64,000 nt of DNA, taken from contig NZ_LZJZ01000026.1 in the NCBI RefSeq assembly GCF_001667585.1, positions 1 to 64,000 of the forward strand, written 5' to 3'. Each line of letters begins with the position of its first letter. Position 1 is the stretch's first letter. Both the position numbers and the translations under genes were made by a program. Under the pieces are notes generated by a model. It worked only from the letters and a program-made list of their open reading frames with translations. It did no database searches and was not told the DNA's origin. Source of the DNA: Mycobacterium sp. E2733 (GTDB taxonomy: Bacteria; Actinomycetota; Actinomycetes; Mycobacteriales; Mycobacteriaceae). Shown here in pieces: positions 1 to 12,866 of this stretch.

Positions 1-62
1 AGGCGTCAGTGTCGCGCGTCCTGGCCACCCGTCCACGGTACCGAGGGCGTCCCGGTCTGGCG

Positions 63-120
63 CCGAACGTGCACTCACGGCGAGATTTCGGCAGATTTGC
101 CGCCCTGAGTGCACGTTCGG
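63..120. repeat. 15-bp perfect inverted repeat with 28-nt spacer
   Basis: The arms CCGAACGTGCACTCA (63-77) and TGAGTGCACGTTCGG (106-120) are exact reverse complements. The element sits 30 nt upstream of the hydrolase start at 151. There is no T-run after it, so it is not a canonical intrinsic terminator. It may be a short dispersed palindromic element or an operator. No second copy was noticed in this window. The rest of bases 1-150 holds no gene I can support. Confidence 0.7.
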
Positions 121-150
121 GATTGAAGCCTCACCGACCGGGGCACCCTC

Positions 151-822
151 GTGCCCGTGCAGATAGTGGAGTACGCCCCGGGACGGTTTGCGGATGTCTA
201 CGGTGACTCGACCCGGCCCACCGTCTTGCTGTGGCACGGCATGCAGACCGATGCCCGCGCTGCCTTCGGTCCCCTCGCCGGCATGCTCGCCGAGCGCGGG
301 GCGGCGGTGGTGGCGCCGGATTGGAATTCTCACGCCGACGACGGCGGGCGCGGGGACCTGTTGCGATCGCTCGACTTCACCCGAAACTTCGCCGACGACC
401 GCGACAACATCGTCCTAGTCGGGTGGTCGATGGGAGGCGTCGCCGCGGCGGCCCTGACGCTGAGCGGCGACGGGCAATTGGCGCACACCGTGTGCCTGGC
501 GGGCGCCTTCATGGTCCCCGATCCGATCTTCGGTCGACGCGTGACCGATGAGCTGTCGGCCGGCGGTGTCGGCACGCCGTTCACGCTGCTGCACGGCCTG
601 GCCGACGACGTGGTCCCCGTGACGGCCAGCAGAGATTTCGCCCAAAGCCTTCAACGGGTCGGCTGGCCCGTCGAGTTGGTGGAGCTGGCGGCCGACCACG
701 GGTCCATCGCCGGCGCGGACTACGACGCCGTCGCGGATCGCTACGAGCCGGGGAAGAGCGGCGAGTCGCTGCGGGTTGCGAGGGAGGTCGCCGCCCGGAT
801 CGCGGCCGTCGTCGGCCGCTGA
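151..822 (+). CDS. alpha/beta hydrolase (dienelactone-hydrolase-like), 223 aa
   Basis: This is a small single-domain alpha/beta hydrolase, probably cytoplasmic since no signal peptide is visible. The nucleophile elbow GWSMGG is at residues 91-96 with Ser93. A likely acid is Asp152 or Asp153 in the ADDVVP segment and a likely catalytic His is His183 in ADHGS. The HG pair of the oxyanion region is at residues 29-30. The substrate cannot be told from the sequence; relatives cleave esters or lactones. GTG at 151 is the first start in the open frame that keeps the first beta strand; a second GTG lies two codons later. It is followed after 70 nt by an SDR gene in the same direction and may share a transcript with it. 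Confidence 0.8.
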   Translation: MPVQIVEYAPGRFADVYGDSTRPTVLLWHGMQTDARAAFGPLAGMLAERGAAVVAPDWNSHADDGGRGDLLRSLDFTRNFADDRDNIVLVGWSMGGVAAAALTLSGDGQLAHTVCLAGAFMVPDPIFGRRVTDELSAGGVGTPFTLLHGLADDVVPVTASRDFAQSLQRVGWPVELVELAADHGSIAGADYDAVADRYEPGKSGESLRVAREVAARIAAVVGR

Positions 823-892
823 CCATCGCGCTCGGAAACCGTGCGGGTTGGTGTCAGAATGCAGCAGGGGCGAGCGGCGCGAGGAGGCAACC

Positions 893-1720
893 GTGCACGG
901 GTTCGCGGGAAAGGTCGCCGCCGTGACCGGCGCCGGTTCGGGAATTGGCCGCGCGCTCGCCGTCGAGCTGGCTCATTCGGATGCGAGGCTGGCGATCAGC
1001 GACGTCGACATGGAGGGCCTCGCGCGGACCAAGGACCTGATCAGGCAGGTCGGTGCGCCCGTGCGCTCCGACCGCCTCGACGTCACCGACCGGGCGGCGT
1101 TCGTGGGCTACGCCGATACCGTCAGGGACCACTTCGGGATGGTCAACCAGATCTACAACATCGCCGGGATCGCCTTTCTCGGCGACGTCGAGGCCAGCCA
1201 ATTCAAGGACATCGAGCGGGTGATGGACGTCGACTTCTGGGGAGTGGTCCACGGCACGAAGGCGTTCCTCCCGCACCTCATCGCGTCCGGTGACGGCCAT
1301 GTCGTCAACATGTCGAGCATGTTCGGCTTCTTCGGCGTCCCGGGCCAGGCCGCCTACAACTCGGCCAAGTTCGCCGTGCGCGGATTCACCGAGGCGCTGC
1401 GGCAGGAGATGATTCTGGCCGGCCATCCGGTGGGGGTGACCTGCGTGCACCCCGGCTATGTGAAGACGCCGATCGCGCGCCACGCCGAATCAGTGGAAGG
1501 CCTGGACCAGGAAGCCGCGATCCGGGTCTTCGAGAAGGTCGCGATCACCAGCGCCGAGCGCGCCGCGCGGATCATCCTGAACGGGGTGCGCCGGAACAAG
1601 GCGCGCGTGGTGGTGGGCCCGGATGCCAGGGCGTTCAGCGCCATCGTCCGTACTTTCCCGGCGGGCTATCAGCGGCTGATGATGCCGATGACCGCGCGCT
1701 TCCAAAAGCCGTCGCGGTAG
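893..1720 (+). CDS. short-chain dehydrogenase/reductase, 275 aa
   Basis: A classical SDR oxidoreductase. The NAD(P)-binding motif TGAGSGIG is at residues 12-19, the NIAG strand at 89-92, the catalytic Ser at 141/142, and Tyr155 and Lys159 form YxxxK. The C-terminal 40 residues are basic and hydrophobic (FPAGYQRLMMPMT), common in mycobacterial SDRs that act on lipophilic alcohols or ketones. The open frame extends upstream to 776, but GTG at 893 is preferred because GAGGAG lies 7 nt before it and the protein then begins directly at the first beta strand. The physiological substrate is unknown. Confidence 0.85.
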   Translation: MHGFAGKVAAVTGAGSGIGRALAVELAHSDARLAISDVDMEGLARTKDLIRQVGAPVRSDRLDVTDRAAFVGYADTVRDHFGMVNQIYNIAGIAFLGDVEASQFKDIERVMDVDFWGVVHGTKAFLPHLIASGDGHVVNMSSMFGFFGVPGQAAYNSAKFAVRGFTEALRQEMILAGHPVGVTCVHPGYVKTPIARHAESVEGLDQEAAIRVFEKVAITSAERAARIILNGVRRNKARVVVGPDARAFSAIVRTFPAGYQRLMMPMTARFQKPSR

Positions 1721-1764
1721 ACGCCGTCGAGCGGCGTGACGCGTCCGTGCGGTACGAATGATGG

Positions 1765-5349
<3,585 letters not shown>

Positions 5350-5367
5350 TCGGCGTAGGTTGTTACC

Positions 5368-5754
5368 GTGACGCCCACCTTCGCCGATCTCGCCAAGGCG
5401 CAATACATCCTGCTGACTACCTTCACCAAAGACGGCAAGCCCAAGCCAACTCCGATCTGGGCGGCCGCCGACCAAGACCGGCTCCTGGTCATCACCCAGG
5501 AAAAGTCGTGGAAGGTCAAGCGCATTCGTAACACCCCGCGGGTCTCCCTTGCCACCTGCACCATGCAGGGCCGCCCGACGAGCGCGGCCGTCGAAGGCAC
5601 CGCCGCGATCCTGGACAAGTCGCAAACCGCGGCGGTCTACGACGCGATCGGAAAGCGTTACGGTATCGCGGGCAAGGTGTTCAATCTCTTCAGCAAGCTG
5701 CGCGGCGGCATGGAGAACAATGTCGGTCTCGAGCTCAGGGTGGCACAGGCCTAG
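5368..5754 (+). CDS. PPOX-class F420/flavin-dependent oxidoreductase (Rv2061c-like), 128 aa
   Basis: A small split-barrel flavin/F420-binding protein of the pyridoxamine-5-phosphate-oxidase-like superfamily. The typical N-terminal pattern is visible: a start such as FADLAKAQYILLTTFTKDG, then PKPTPIW and the WKVKRIRNTPRVSL strand that lines the cofactor site. The length of 128 is usual for the single-domain TIGR03666-type proteins. The substrate is unknown; mycobacterial relatives bind F420 or haem degradation products. The gene lies 18 nt after cobN and 6 nt before the next gene, so it is probably co-transcribed with both. Confidence 0.85.
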   Translation: MTPTFADLAKAQYILLTTFTKDGKPKPTPIWAAADQDRLLVITQEKSWKVKRIRNTPRVSLATCTMQGRPTSAAVEGTAAILDKSQTAAVYDAIGKRYGIAGKVFNLFSKLRGGMENNVGLELRVAQA

Positions 5755-5760
5755 GGCCGC

Positions 5761-6615
5761 ATGGGCACCGTTCTCGTCCCGATCCCGGACCGCGACTTCG
5801 ACCCGACCGAGGTCGCCGTCAGCTGGCGCGTCCTGACCCGCAACGGCCATCGGGTGGTGTTCGCCACCGAGAGCGGGTCGCCCGGTTCGGCGGACGACAT
5901 CATGGTGACCGGCCGCGGACTGGACGTGTGGTCCGCCCTGCCGGTGCTGGGCGCCGTCCCGGTGATCGGGCTGATGCTGCGGGCGAACAGGGATGGGCGT
6001 AGCGCGTATCGAGAGATGTTGGCCTCAAACGAGTTTCAACAACCGATCGCATGGGCGCAAGCCGGCCTCGACGGAGTCGACGCGCTGCTGCTGCCCGGCG
6101 GGCATCGCGCCCGTGGCATGCGCAGCTACATCGACAGCGACATCCTGCACCGGCTCGTCGTCGAAGCCTTCAGGCGCGGGGTCATCGTGGCCGCCATCTG
6201 TCACGGCGTGCTGCTCGCCGCGCGCAGCGTCGATCCCGCGACGGGTCGTTCGGTGCTCTATGGACACAAGACCACGGCGTTGACGTGGGCCATGGAGGGC
6301 CTGGCGTGGCGATTGACGCGGTTCACCCGATTCTGGGATCGGAACTATTACCGCACCTACACCGAGCAGCCCGGTCAGGCGGAAGGCTACATGTCGGTGC
6401 AGTCGGAAGTGACTCGCGCACTGGAAAATCCGATGGACTTCCGCGATGTCGTGCGTGGTACGCCGAGCTGGCGGCGCAAATCCTCCGGGATGTCACGCGA
6501 CACCGCGACCGACTCGCGGCCCGCGTTCGTCGTCGACGACGGCGGCTACGTGTCGGCGCGCTGGCCGGGAGATACGCACACGTTCGCGACGGTCTTGTCG
6601 CGAAAGTTGGCGTGA
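5761..6615 (+). CDS. DJ-1/PfpI-family (class I glutamine amidotransferase-like) protein, 284 aa
   Basis: The N-terminal strand TVLVPIPDRDFDPTEVAV, the GVDALLLPGGH segment (residues 105-115) and the nucleophile elbow AAICHGVLLAAR, with Cys147 followed by His148, identify the DJ-1/PfpI superfamily. Members include proteases, chaperones, glyoxalases and amidotransferase-like hydrolases, and the exact activity cannot be chosen from this sequence. It is longer than a minimal DJ-1 protein (about 190 residues) because of an insertion around residues 45-95 and a C-terminal extension. It starts 6 nt after the preceding gene, so translation is likely linked. I do not recall this gene in the same place in M. 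tuberculosis. Confidence 0.75.
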   Translation: MGTVLVPIPDRDFDPTEVAVSWRVLTRNGHRVVFATESGSPGSADDIMVTGRGLDVWSALPVLGAVPVIGLMLRANRDGRSAYREMLASNEFQQPIAWAQAGLDGVDALLLPGGHRARGMRSYIDSDILHRLVVEAFRRGVIVAAICHGVLLAARSVDPATGRSVLYGHKTTALTWAMEGLAWRLTRFTRFWDRNYYRTYTEQPGQAEGYMSVQSEVTRALENPMDFRDVVRGTPSWRRKSSGMSRDTATDSRPAFVVDDGGYVSARWPGDTHTFATVLSRKLA

Positions 6616-6621
6616 CGCAAA

Positions 6622-7329
6622 CTACGTCGTCGCACCGGACTTCAAATGTTCGCCGAAGAACGCGAACACCCGGCGCCAGGCGTCCTCGGTGGCGGCCTTG
6701 TCGTAGCCGAAACCGGTGATCCGCAGCAGCGGCTGGGCGGGCAGCTCGTTGGCGAAGCTGTGCCCAACGCCGGGATAGACTTTCACATCGGCGGTGATGT
6801 TCTTGTTGGCGATGGTCTCGCGCAGCTTTTCGGGCGCGCCCCGTCCCAGTGGGTCGCGGGCGCCGAAGCTGGCCACAATGGGACACGCCCCATCGAGCGT
6901 CTTGTCGAGGCTGCGTGGCAGGGGAGCGCCGTAGAACGGCGCGGAGGCACCGAAACCCTTGGGCGACATCACCAATGCGAACTGGCCGCCCATGCAGAAA
7001 CCCGCGACGCCGACCTGTCCGGAACATTCGGGCAAGGCTTTCACGTGATCGCGGGCCGCGAGGATGTCGTCGAGGGCGCGGCCGCGCTGCGTCTGCAGCT
7101 CCTTCATCACCCGGGTGATGCAGCGGAGGCGGCCGCCCCGCGCGTACATGTTCGGCGTGATCGCCACGTAGCCTGCCTGCGCGATTCGCTTGTTGGTCGA
7201 CTCTTTGTCTCTGCCGTATCCGAATGCGTCGTGAATCACGACCACTCCGGGCCACGGGCCCTGACCGGGGGGAAGGTCCAGCAGTGCGTCGATCGGGCCG
7301 TCGGGGGTGTCGATCTCAATCGTGGTCAT
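6622..7329 (-). CDS. dienelactone hydrolase family protein (Rv2054-like), 235 aa
   Basis: A cysteine-type alpha/beta hydrolase of the dienelactone hydrolase family. The elbow GFCMGG places the nucleophile at Cys112; Asp158 (GARDP) and His189 (GVGHSF) complete the expected triad. The upstream open frame reaches 7404, but ATG at 7329 (MTTIEIDTPDG) gives the family's usual N-terminus and length, close to the 237 residues I recall for Rv2054. It converges with the DJ-1-like gene only 6 nt away and diverges from fxsA across a 73-nt gap that must hold both promoters. The natural substrate is not known. Confidence 0.85.
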   Translation of the reverse strand: MTTIEIDTPDGPIDALLDLPPGQGPWPGVVVIHDAFGYGRDKESTNKRIAQAGYVAITPNMYARGGRLRCITRVMKELQTQRGRALDDILAARDHVKALPECSGQVGVAGFCMGGQFALVMSPKGFGASAPFYGAPLPRSLDKTLDGACPIVASFGARDPLGRGAPEKLRETIANKNITADVKVYPGVGHSFANELPAQPLLRITGFGYDKAATEDAWRRVFAFFGEHLKSGATT

Positions 7330-7402
7330 AGCGTCATCTAACTGCAATCGGCCACGACACCACCATGGGAACTTCGACGCGGGTGGTGGACGTTGGCTGG
7401 AC

Positions 7403-7939
7403 ATGCTGTCACGGCTGTTTTTCGTCTACGCCGCCGTCGAGCTGGCGGCGATCATCGCCCTGGTTTCGACGATCGGGTGGGGCTGGACGCTGCTGGCGTT
7501 GGTGGGCAGCTTCTTGCTCGGCTGGGTGCTGTTGGTGCCGATGACGGGCTCGCACCTGCTCCGCCAGATCGGGCACCTGCGGTCCGGCCTCGCCGAGACG
7601 CGCGCGGCGGTCCGGGATGGGGCGTTGGTCACGCTGGGCGCCCTGCTGGTCCTGATACCCGGGCCGGTCACCACGGTGATGGGGCTCTTGCTGCTGGTGC
7701 GGCCCGTCCGCTCGGCCGTCGGCCCCGGTTTGGCCGCGATCGCTATGCGTGGCCTGCGGCGGCGGATGCCGCTGCTCGCCGACACGGCGTTGTTCGGCGC
7801 GGGCGTGCCGCAAGGCAGCGGCGCTGCGGGAAACGACTACATCGACGGCGAGGTCGTGGACGTCCACGACGTCAGGCCGCCCGCCCTACCGAACGAGCCG
7901 GTGCGGGGCGGATTCCCGGGGCGGCCCACCTGGGACTAA
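7403..7939 (+). CDS. fxsA: FxsA-family membrane protein, 178 aa
   Basis: An FxsA-like integral membrane protein named after the E. coli suppressor of F exclusion of phage T7. Hydrophobic segments lie at about residues 4-23 (LFFVYAAVELAAIIALV), 26-46 and 78-100 (ALVTLGALLVLIPGPVTTVMG), and the conserved LIPGPVT and RP motifs of the family are present. The hydrophilic C-terminus contains a DNDYIDGEVVD-like acidic tail typical of actinobacterial members. ATG at 7403 begins right at the first membrane segment; the longer frame from 7307 would overlap the divergent promoter region. It is followed after 33 nt by the amidohydrolase gene, matching the Rv2053c-Rv2052c order. Confidence 0.85.
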   Translation: MLSRLFFVYAAVELAAIIALVSTIGWGWTLLALVGSFLLGWVLLVPMTGSHLLRQIGHLRSGLAETRAAVRDGALVTLGALLVLIPGPVTTVMGLLLLVRPVRSAVGPGLAAIAMRGLRRRMPLLADTALFGAGVPQGSGAAGNDYIDGEVVDVHDVRPPALPNEPVRGGFPGRPTWD

Positions 7940-7972
7940 CCACCGGCCCGCCACCACACGTAGTTTTGCCCT

Positions 7973-9586
7973 GTGAGCGACGTGCCCACCACGCTGCTGG
8001 TCAACGGCCGGGTGCACAGCCCGACCCATCCCGACGCCACCGCGATGGCGGTGCGGGGCGGCATGGTTGCGTGGCTGGGCAGCGATGACGTCGGCCGTAG
8101 CTCCTTTCCGGGCGCGGACGTCGAAGACTTGGACGGCGGTTTCGTGGCGCCCGGGTTCGTGGACAGCCACATCCATCTGACCGCGACCGGCCTGACGCTC
8201 AGCGGGCTCGATCTACGAGCGGCGAGCTCGCGCGCGCAGTGCGTGCAGATGGTCGCCGACTATGCGGACGCCCACCGGGGCCTGCCGGTGTGGGGGCATG
8301 GCTGGGACGAGTCGTCATGGCCCGACAACAGCCCGCCGACCACCGCCGACCTCGATGCCGTCCTCGGTGACCGCCCCGCCTACCTTTCGCGGGTCGACGT
8401 GCACTCGGCGCTCGCCTCTACGGGGTTGCGCCGGCTGGTCACGGACCTACCGGCGGCGGTCGGCTTCACCCCCGACCGGCCGCTCACCGGCGACGCTCAC
8501 CACCTGGTCCGTGCGGCCGCCCGCGACCTGTTGACGCCCGAGCAGCTGGCCGAGGCCCGCCTGGCCGCACTGCGGGCCGCCGCCGCGGCCGGCATCGTCG
8601 CGGTGCACGAATGCGCCGGGCCAGAGATCGGGGGGCTGGACGACTGGCTGCAGCTGCGGTCCCTCGGCGAGGATGTTCGAGGCGTCGAGGTGACCGGCTA
8701 CTGGGGCGAGGCGGTGACCACCCCCGCACGGGCCCGCGCGCTCATCGAGGAGACCGGCGCCCGCGGGCTGGCCGGCGATCTCTTCGTCGACGGCGCGGTC
8801 GGGTCGCGCACCGCCTGGCTGCACGCGCCATACGCCGACGCCGAGGACCGGCTTGGCACCTGCTACCTCGACCCCGGCGCCATCGAGGCGCACGTGCGGG
8901 CGTGCACCGAGGCGGAGGTGACCGCGGGCTTCCATGTCATCGGCGACGCCGCCGTCTCCGCGGTGGTCACTGCCCTCGAGCGGGTCGTCGCGCAACTCGG
9001 GGTCGTCGCCGTCGCACGCTGCGGGCACCGCCTCGAGCACGTGGAAATGGTCACCGCCGAGCAGGCTGCCCAGCTGGGTCACTGGGGCGTTATCGCCAGC
9101 GTGCAGCCCAACTTCGACGCGCTGTGGGGTGGCGCCGACGGCATGTACGTGCGGCGCCTTGGCGCCCAACGAGGCAGTCGGCTCAATCCGTTTGCGCTGT
9201 TAGCATCCCAAGGCGTGCCCCTCGCGCTAGGTTCCGACGCACCGGTAACGGGCCTCGACCCGTGGGCGAGCGTGCGCGCGGCGGTCAACCATCGAACCCC
9301 AAGCAGCGCGGTCTCCGGGCGCGCCGCGTTCGCCGCCGCAACCCGTGGCGGCTGGCGGGCCGCCGGTATCCACGACGGCAAGACGGGAACCCTGGTGCCC
9401 GGTGCGCCGGCCTCCTATGCCGTATGGGACACCGGGCCCCTGGACGTCCACGCGCCTCGCGAGGCCGTTCAGCGCTGGTCGACCGACCCCCGCGCCCGGG
9501 TCCCGGCCCTGCCGCGCTTGGGCCCGAACGACGCGTTGCCGCGGTGCCGGCGAACGGTGCATCGGGGCGCTGTCATCCATGGCTGA
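7973..9586 (+). CDS. amidohydrolase family protein (Rv2052c-like), 537 aa
   Basis: A metal-dependent hydrolase of the amidohydrolase-3 (YtcJ/N-substituted formamide deformylase-like) group. The first metal-binding HxH is at His66 and His68 in [10 protein letters not shown]. Later conserved points are [19 protein letters not shown] and LALGSDAPV (a probable metal-binding Asp). The substrate is unknown. The start is GTG at 7973. The 3' end overlaps the start of lnt by 8 nt, so it is co-translated with the lipoprotein acylation/mannosylation genes. Confidence 0.85.
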   Translation: MSDVPTTLLVNGRVHSPTHPDATAMAVRGGMVAWLGSDDVGRSSFPGADVEDLDGGFVAPGFVDSHIHLTATGLTLSGLDLRAASSRAQCVQMVADYADAHRGLPVWGHGWDESSWPDNSPPTTADLDAVLGDRPAYLSRVDVHSALASTGLRRLVTDLPAAVGFTPDRPLTGDAHHLVRAAARDLLTPEQLAEARLAALRAAAAAGIVAVHECAGPEIGGLDDWLQLRSLGEDVRGVEVTGYWGEAVTTPARARALIEETGARGLAGDLFVDGAVGSRTAWLHAPYADAEDRLGTCYLDPGAIEAHVRACTEAEVTAGFHVIGDAAVSAVVTALERVVAQLGVVAVARCGHRLEHVEMVTAEQAAQLGHWGVIASVQPNFDALWGGADGMYVRRLGAQRGSRLNPFALLASQGVPLALGSDAPVTGLDPWASVRAAVNHRTPSSAVSGRAAFAAATRGGWRAAGIHDGKTGTLVPGAPASYAVWDTGPLDVHAPREAVQRWSTDPRARVPALPRLGPNDALPRCRRTVHRGAVIHG

Positions 9587-11600
9587 GGAATGGTCCGACC
9601 GCAAGGACCGCCCCGACGGAGCCGACGGGCTAGACCCGGTGGAGGACGACCTCGCGGCGCGCCCGAATAGCGACCCGGGAAGCGACGAAGTCGAACCGGA
9701 GCGCGATGACAAGCCCGCAGACGACGTCGACTCCCCGGAACGCAGCGGGCCGCCGCTGACGGACCGCATCCGGGCCGGGGCCCGCGGGGTGGGCGCGGGG
9801 GTGCTCGCGCGGCTGCCCGCCGTCTGGGCGGCACTGCGGCCACGGCTGACCCGCCTGGCTTGCGCCGTGGCGGGCGGGGTCCTGCTCTTCACCAGCTTCC
9901 CGTCGTTGAACTGGTGGTGGGGCGCCGTGGTCGCGGCCGCGCTGCTGGGCTGGGTGCTCAAGCATCCGGCCACGACGCCGACGGGTGGTTTGGGCTACGG
10001 CTTCCTCTTCGGGTTGGCGTTCTATCTGCCGCTGCTGCCCTGGATCAGCATGCTCGTCGGCGCAGTGCCCTGGATGGTGCTGGCGACGACGTGTGCGCTG
10101 TTTCCCGCCCTCTTCGGCCTATGCGCTGTGCTGGTGCGGCCGCTGCCGGGCTGGCCGGTGTGGTTCGCGCTGGTGTGGGCGGCCCAGGAGTGGCTGAAAT
10201 CGATGGTCCCGTTCGGCGGCTTCCCATGGGGGTCGGTGGCCTTCGGCCAGGCGCAGGGCCCGTTCCTGCCGTTGGCCCAGCTCGGGGGCGCCGCATTGCT
10301 CTCGATGGCGATCGTGCTGGTTGGGTTCAGCGCGACCGCCATCGAGCTGGAGATCATGAAGTGGTGGCACGCCGGTGAGCGGGCACACGGCGGCGACGAA
10401 CGGGCGAAAGCCGATGCCGAACCACCCGCGGTGGTGCTGCCGGGCGTCTGCATCTGCCTCGTGCTGTTCGCTGCCGTCGTCGTCTGGCCGCAGGTGCGCC
10501 ACGCCGGAACGGGGTCAGGCGGCGAGCCTTCGGTCACTGTCGCGGTGGTGCAAGGGAACGTGCCGCGGCTCGGTCTCGACTTCAATGCGCAACGCCGCGC
10601 CGTGCTCGATAACCACGTCCGCGAGACGCTGCGGCTGGCAGAGGACGTGCGAGCGGGACACGCGCCGCAACCTCAATTCGTCATCTGGCCGGAGGACTCC
10701 TCGGACATCGACCCGCTGGCCAACGTCGACGCCGCGCTGGAGATATCGCAGGCCGCGACCGCGATCGGCGCGCCGATCCTGATCGGCACCGTGTCGGAAC
10801 TGCCCGGCAGCCCGCCGGAGAACCCCCAGTACACCAACACCATGATCGTGTGGAACCCGTCCACCGGACCGGCCGACCGGCACGACAAGGAAATCGTGCA
10901 GCCCTTCGGCGAATACCTGCCGATGCCGTGGCTGTTCAGCCATCTCTCCTCGTACGCCGACCGCGCCGGGAACATGGTGCCCCGGCCCGGCCGAGACGTC
11001 GTGCACATCGCCGGGGTGCCGGTCGGGGTGGCCACCTGCTGGGAAGTGATCTTCGACCGCGTCCCGCGCAAGGCGGTCCTCAACGGTGCCCAGTTGCTTG
11101 CCGTGCCGAGCAACAACGCCACCTTCAACAAGACGATGAGCGAACAGCAGCTGGGATTCGCCAAGGTGCGGGCCGTCGAGCACGACCGCTACGTGGTGGT
11201 CGCCGGCACCACCGGGATCAGCGCGGTGATCGCGCCGGACGGCGCCGAGCTGGTGCGCACCGACTTCTTCCAGCCCGATTACCTGGACATCCAGGTGCGC
11301 CTGAAGACGAAACTGACGCCGGCGACCCGCTGGGGTCCCATGCTGCAATGGCTCCTGGTCGCGGCGGCCGGAGCGGCCGTTCTGGCCGGGATACGGCACA
11401 ATGGATGGTTCCCGCGTCCGATTCGTCGGAGGTCCGACGCCCCGGACGAATCCCCAAACGCCGGCACGCCCACGGGAGAAACCCCGCCCGAGGAGGGCGG
11501 GGACCAGGCGCAGCCGGAGGACGACGGTGACTACACTCCGCTCCACGAGGGCGGCCGACGACCGTCGCGAAACATCGGGCGACACAGAGGAGCTACATGA
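9579..11600 (+). CDS. lnt: apolipoprotein N-acyltransferase Lnt, 673 aa
   Basis: Adds the third acyl chain to the N-terminal cysteine of lipoproteins, at the outer face of the cytoplasmic membrane. A charged N-terminal extension of about 85 residues precedes several membrane segments (residues about 90-300). The carbon-nitrogen hydrolase domain follows, with the full catalytic triad Glu372 (WPED), Lys437 (HDKE) and Cys487 (ATCWE). A last hydrophobic segment is near residues 590-605, followed by a hydrophilic tail. ATG at 9579 overlaps the end of the amidohydrolase gene. The stop overlaps the ppm1 start as ATGA, so the two proteins are made separately, whereas in M. tuberculosis I recall them as one fused Rv2051c polypeptide. 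Confidence 0.93.
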   Translation: MAEEWSDRKDRPDGADGLDPVEDDLAARPNSDPGSDEVEPERDDKPADDVDSPERSGPPLTDRIRAGARGVGAGVLARLPAVWAALRPRLTRLACAVAGGVLLFTSFPSLNWWWGAVVAAALLGWVLKHPATTPTGGLGYGFLFGLAFYLPLLPWISMLVGAVPWMVLATTCALFPALFGLCAVLVRPLPGWPVWFALVWAAQEWLKSMVPFGGFPWGSVAFGQAQGPFLPLAQLGGAALLSMAIVLVGFSATAIELEIMKWWHAGERAHGGDERAKADAEPPAVVLPGVCICLVLFAAVVVWPQVRHAGTGSGGEPSVTVAVVQGNVPRLGLDFNAQRRAVLDNHVRETLRLAEDVRAGHAPQPQFVIWPEDSSDIDPLANVDAALEISQAATAIGAPILIGTVSELPGSPPENPQYTNTMIVWNPSTGPADRHDKEIVQPFGEYLPMPWLFSHLSSYADRAGNMVPRPGRDVVHIAGVPVGVATCWEVIFDRVPRKAVLNGAQLLAVPSNNATFNKTMSEQQLGFAKVRAVEHDRYVVVAGTTGISAVIAPDGAELVRTDFFQPDYLDIQVRLKTKLTPATRWGPMLQWLLVAAAGAAVLAGIRHNGWFPRPIRRRSDAPDESPNAGTPTGETPPEEGGDQAQPEDDGDYTPLHEGGRRPSRNIGRHRGAT

Positions 11601-12391
11601 CCACCGGCCAGCCGGCGCCCCGGGACCCGGGAAATCGTCCCAGCGAGCGCGTCCTGGTGATCATCCCCACCTACAACGAGCGGGAGAACCTGCCGGTGAT
11701 CCACCGGCGGCTGAAGGACGCATGCCCGCACGTACACCTGCTCATCGTCGACGACAGCAGCCCAGACGGCACCGGCGAGCTCGCCGAGGAACTGGCGGCC
11801 GCCGATGCCGGCCGCACCCACGTGATGCACCGCACCGCCAAGGACGGCCTGGGCGCGGCGTACCTGGCGGGCTTCGCCTGGGGTCTGAGCCGCGACTACT
11901 CAGTGCTGGTGGAAATGGATGCCGACGGCAGCCACGCCCCCGAGCAGCTCCACCGTCTGCTGGACGCGGTCGACGCCGGAGCCGACCTGGCCATCGGATC
12001 CCGCTACGTCGAGGGCGGGTCGGTGCGAAATTGGCCGTGGCGGCGCTGGGCGCTGTCGTGGACGGCCAACACCTACGCACGGCTCGCGCTGGGAATCGGC
12101 GTCCATGACATCACGGCCGGCTACCGCGCCTACCGCCGCGAAGTGCTCGAGGCGATCGGTCTCGAGGCGGTGGATTCCAAGGGCTATTGCTTCCAGATCG
12201 ACCTGACCTGGCGCACCGTGTGCAACGGCTTCGTCATCGTCGAGGTGCCGATCACCTTCACGGAGCGTGAACTCGGCGTCTCCAAGATGAGCGGATCGAA
12301 CATCCGCGAGGCACTGATGAAGGTCACCCGCTGGGGCATCGAGGGCCGCAAGACCCGCGCCGGCGCCCAGCGCGCCGACAACCGCAGCTGA
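11597..12391 (+). CDS. ppm1: polyprenol-phosphate mannosyltransferase Ppm1, 264 aa
   Basis: A family-2 glycosyltransferase that moves mannose from GDP-mannose to polyprenol phosphate. The product is the donor for lipomannan, lipoarabinomannan and protein mannosylation. The GT2 start ([14 protein letters not shown], residues 19-32), the VDDSSPDGT loop (51-59), and the metal-binding Asp108-Ala-Asp110 are clear. There is no C-terminal membrane domain, as in the catalytic domain of Rv2051c, so membrane contact probably depends on Lnt; the ATGA overlap with lnt would help balanced synthesis. It ends 10 nt from the convergent rbpA stop. Confidence 0.93.
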   Translation: MTTGQPAPRDPGNRPSERVLVIIPTYNERENLPVIHRRLKDACPHVHLLIVDDSSPDGTGELAEELAAADAGRTHVMHRTAKDGLGAAYLAGFAWGLSRDYSVLVEMDADGSHAPEQLHRLLDAVDAGADLAIGSRYVEGGSVRNWPWRRWALSWTANTYARLALGIGVHDITAGYRAYRREVLEAIGLEAVDSKGYCFQIDLTWRTVCNGFVIVEVPITFTERELGVSKMSGSNIREALMKVTRWGIEGRKTRAGAQRADNRS

Positions 12392-12401
12392 AGTTTGCGG
12401 G

Positions 12402-12737
12402 TCAGCCGCGGCGGCGTGACCGGATGATTTCGAGCCGTTCCTTGAGCAGCTCTTCGAGCTCCTCGACGCTGCGCCGTTCCAGCAACATGTCCCAGTGCGT
12501 GCGGGGCGGCTTCACCTTCTTCGGCTCCGGCAGGTCGCCCTCGATCAAGGTGCCTTCCAAACCGTTGCGGCACAGCCAGGTGCCGGGGATCTCAGCGTCG
12601 TCGGCGAACGGGACCTCGAACTCCTCGCCGTTCTCGGTGCGGTACTTCGCGAGCTGGCGTGGTGCAAGGTCGTGGTTGCGGTCGGTCTCGTAGCTCACGG
12701 CTCCGAGGCGGCTGCCTCTAAGGACGCGATCAGCCAT
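12402..12737 (-). CDS. rbpA: RNA polymerase-binding protein RbpA, 111 aa
   Basis: An actinobacterial transcription factor that binds the sigma A/B subunit and the RNA polymerase beta-prime zinc-binding domain and stabilises the open promoter complex. The whole protein matches the family: start MADRVLRGSRLGAVSYETDR, the core domain with PFADDAEIPGTWLCRNG, the basic linker EPKKVKPPRTHWDML, and the C-terminal sigma-interacting helix RRSVEELEELLKERLEIIR. The length of 111 is that of M. tuberculosis Rv2050. A GAGGAG ribosome-binding site lies just before ATG. A SigH/SigR-like promoter is visible about 60 nt upstream. Confidence 0.97.
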   Translation of the reverse strand: MADRVLRGSRLGAVSYETDRNHDLAPRQLAKYRTENGEEFEVPFADDAEIPGTWLCRNGLEGTLIEGDLPEPKKVKPPRTHWDMLLERRSVEELEELLKERLEIIRSRRRG

Positions 12738-12798
12738 GTTGCTACTCCTCTAGGTCCTTCGAACTTTCGGGCTGTGGTGCAATTCTGTCCGCTTAGCA

Positions 12799-12825
12799 AA
12801 CGTTGCCGCGGTCTGCGTAGTTCCC
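12799..12825 (-). promoter_or_regulatory. SigH/SigR-type promoter of rbpA
   Basis: On the minus strand GGGAAC (12825-12820) is followed after 17 nt by CGTT (12802-12799), which fits the GGGAAY-N17/18-CGTT pattern of the thiol-stress sigma factors SigH (mycobacteria) and SigR (Streptomyces). The rbpA start codon is about 60 nt downstream. In Streptomyces coelicolor rbpA is known to be SigR-dependent, so the match is biologically sensible. SigE recognises a similar sequence. Confidence 0.55.
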
Positions 12826-12866
12826 CGGCCGGTGGCCGGCGCACGCGACGCGACCTTCAATGATAC

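Noticed and set aside
9..206. 65-codon open frame at the window start
   Set aside because: Arginine-rich frame crossing the inverted repeat and the hydrolase start; no ribosome-binding site or family resemblance.
1721..1764. Possible cobalamin riboswitch before cobN
   Set aside because: The 44-nt gap is far too short for a B12 riboswitch and shows no B12-box-like sequence.
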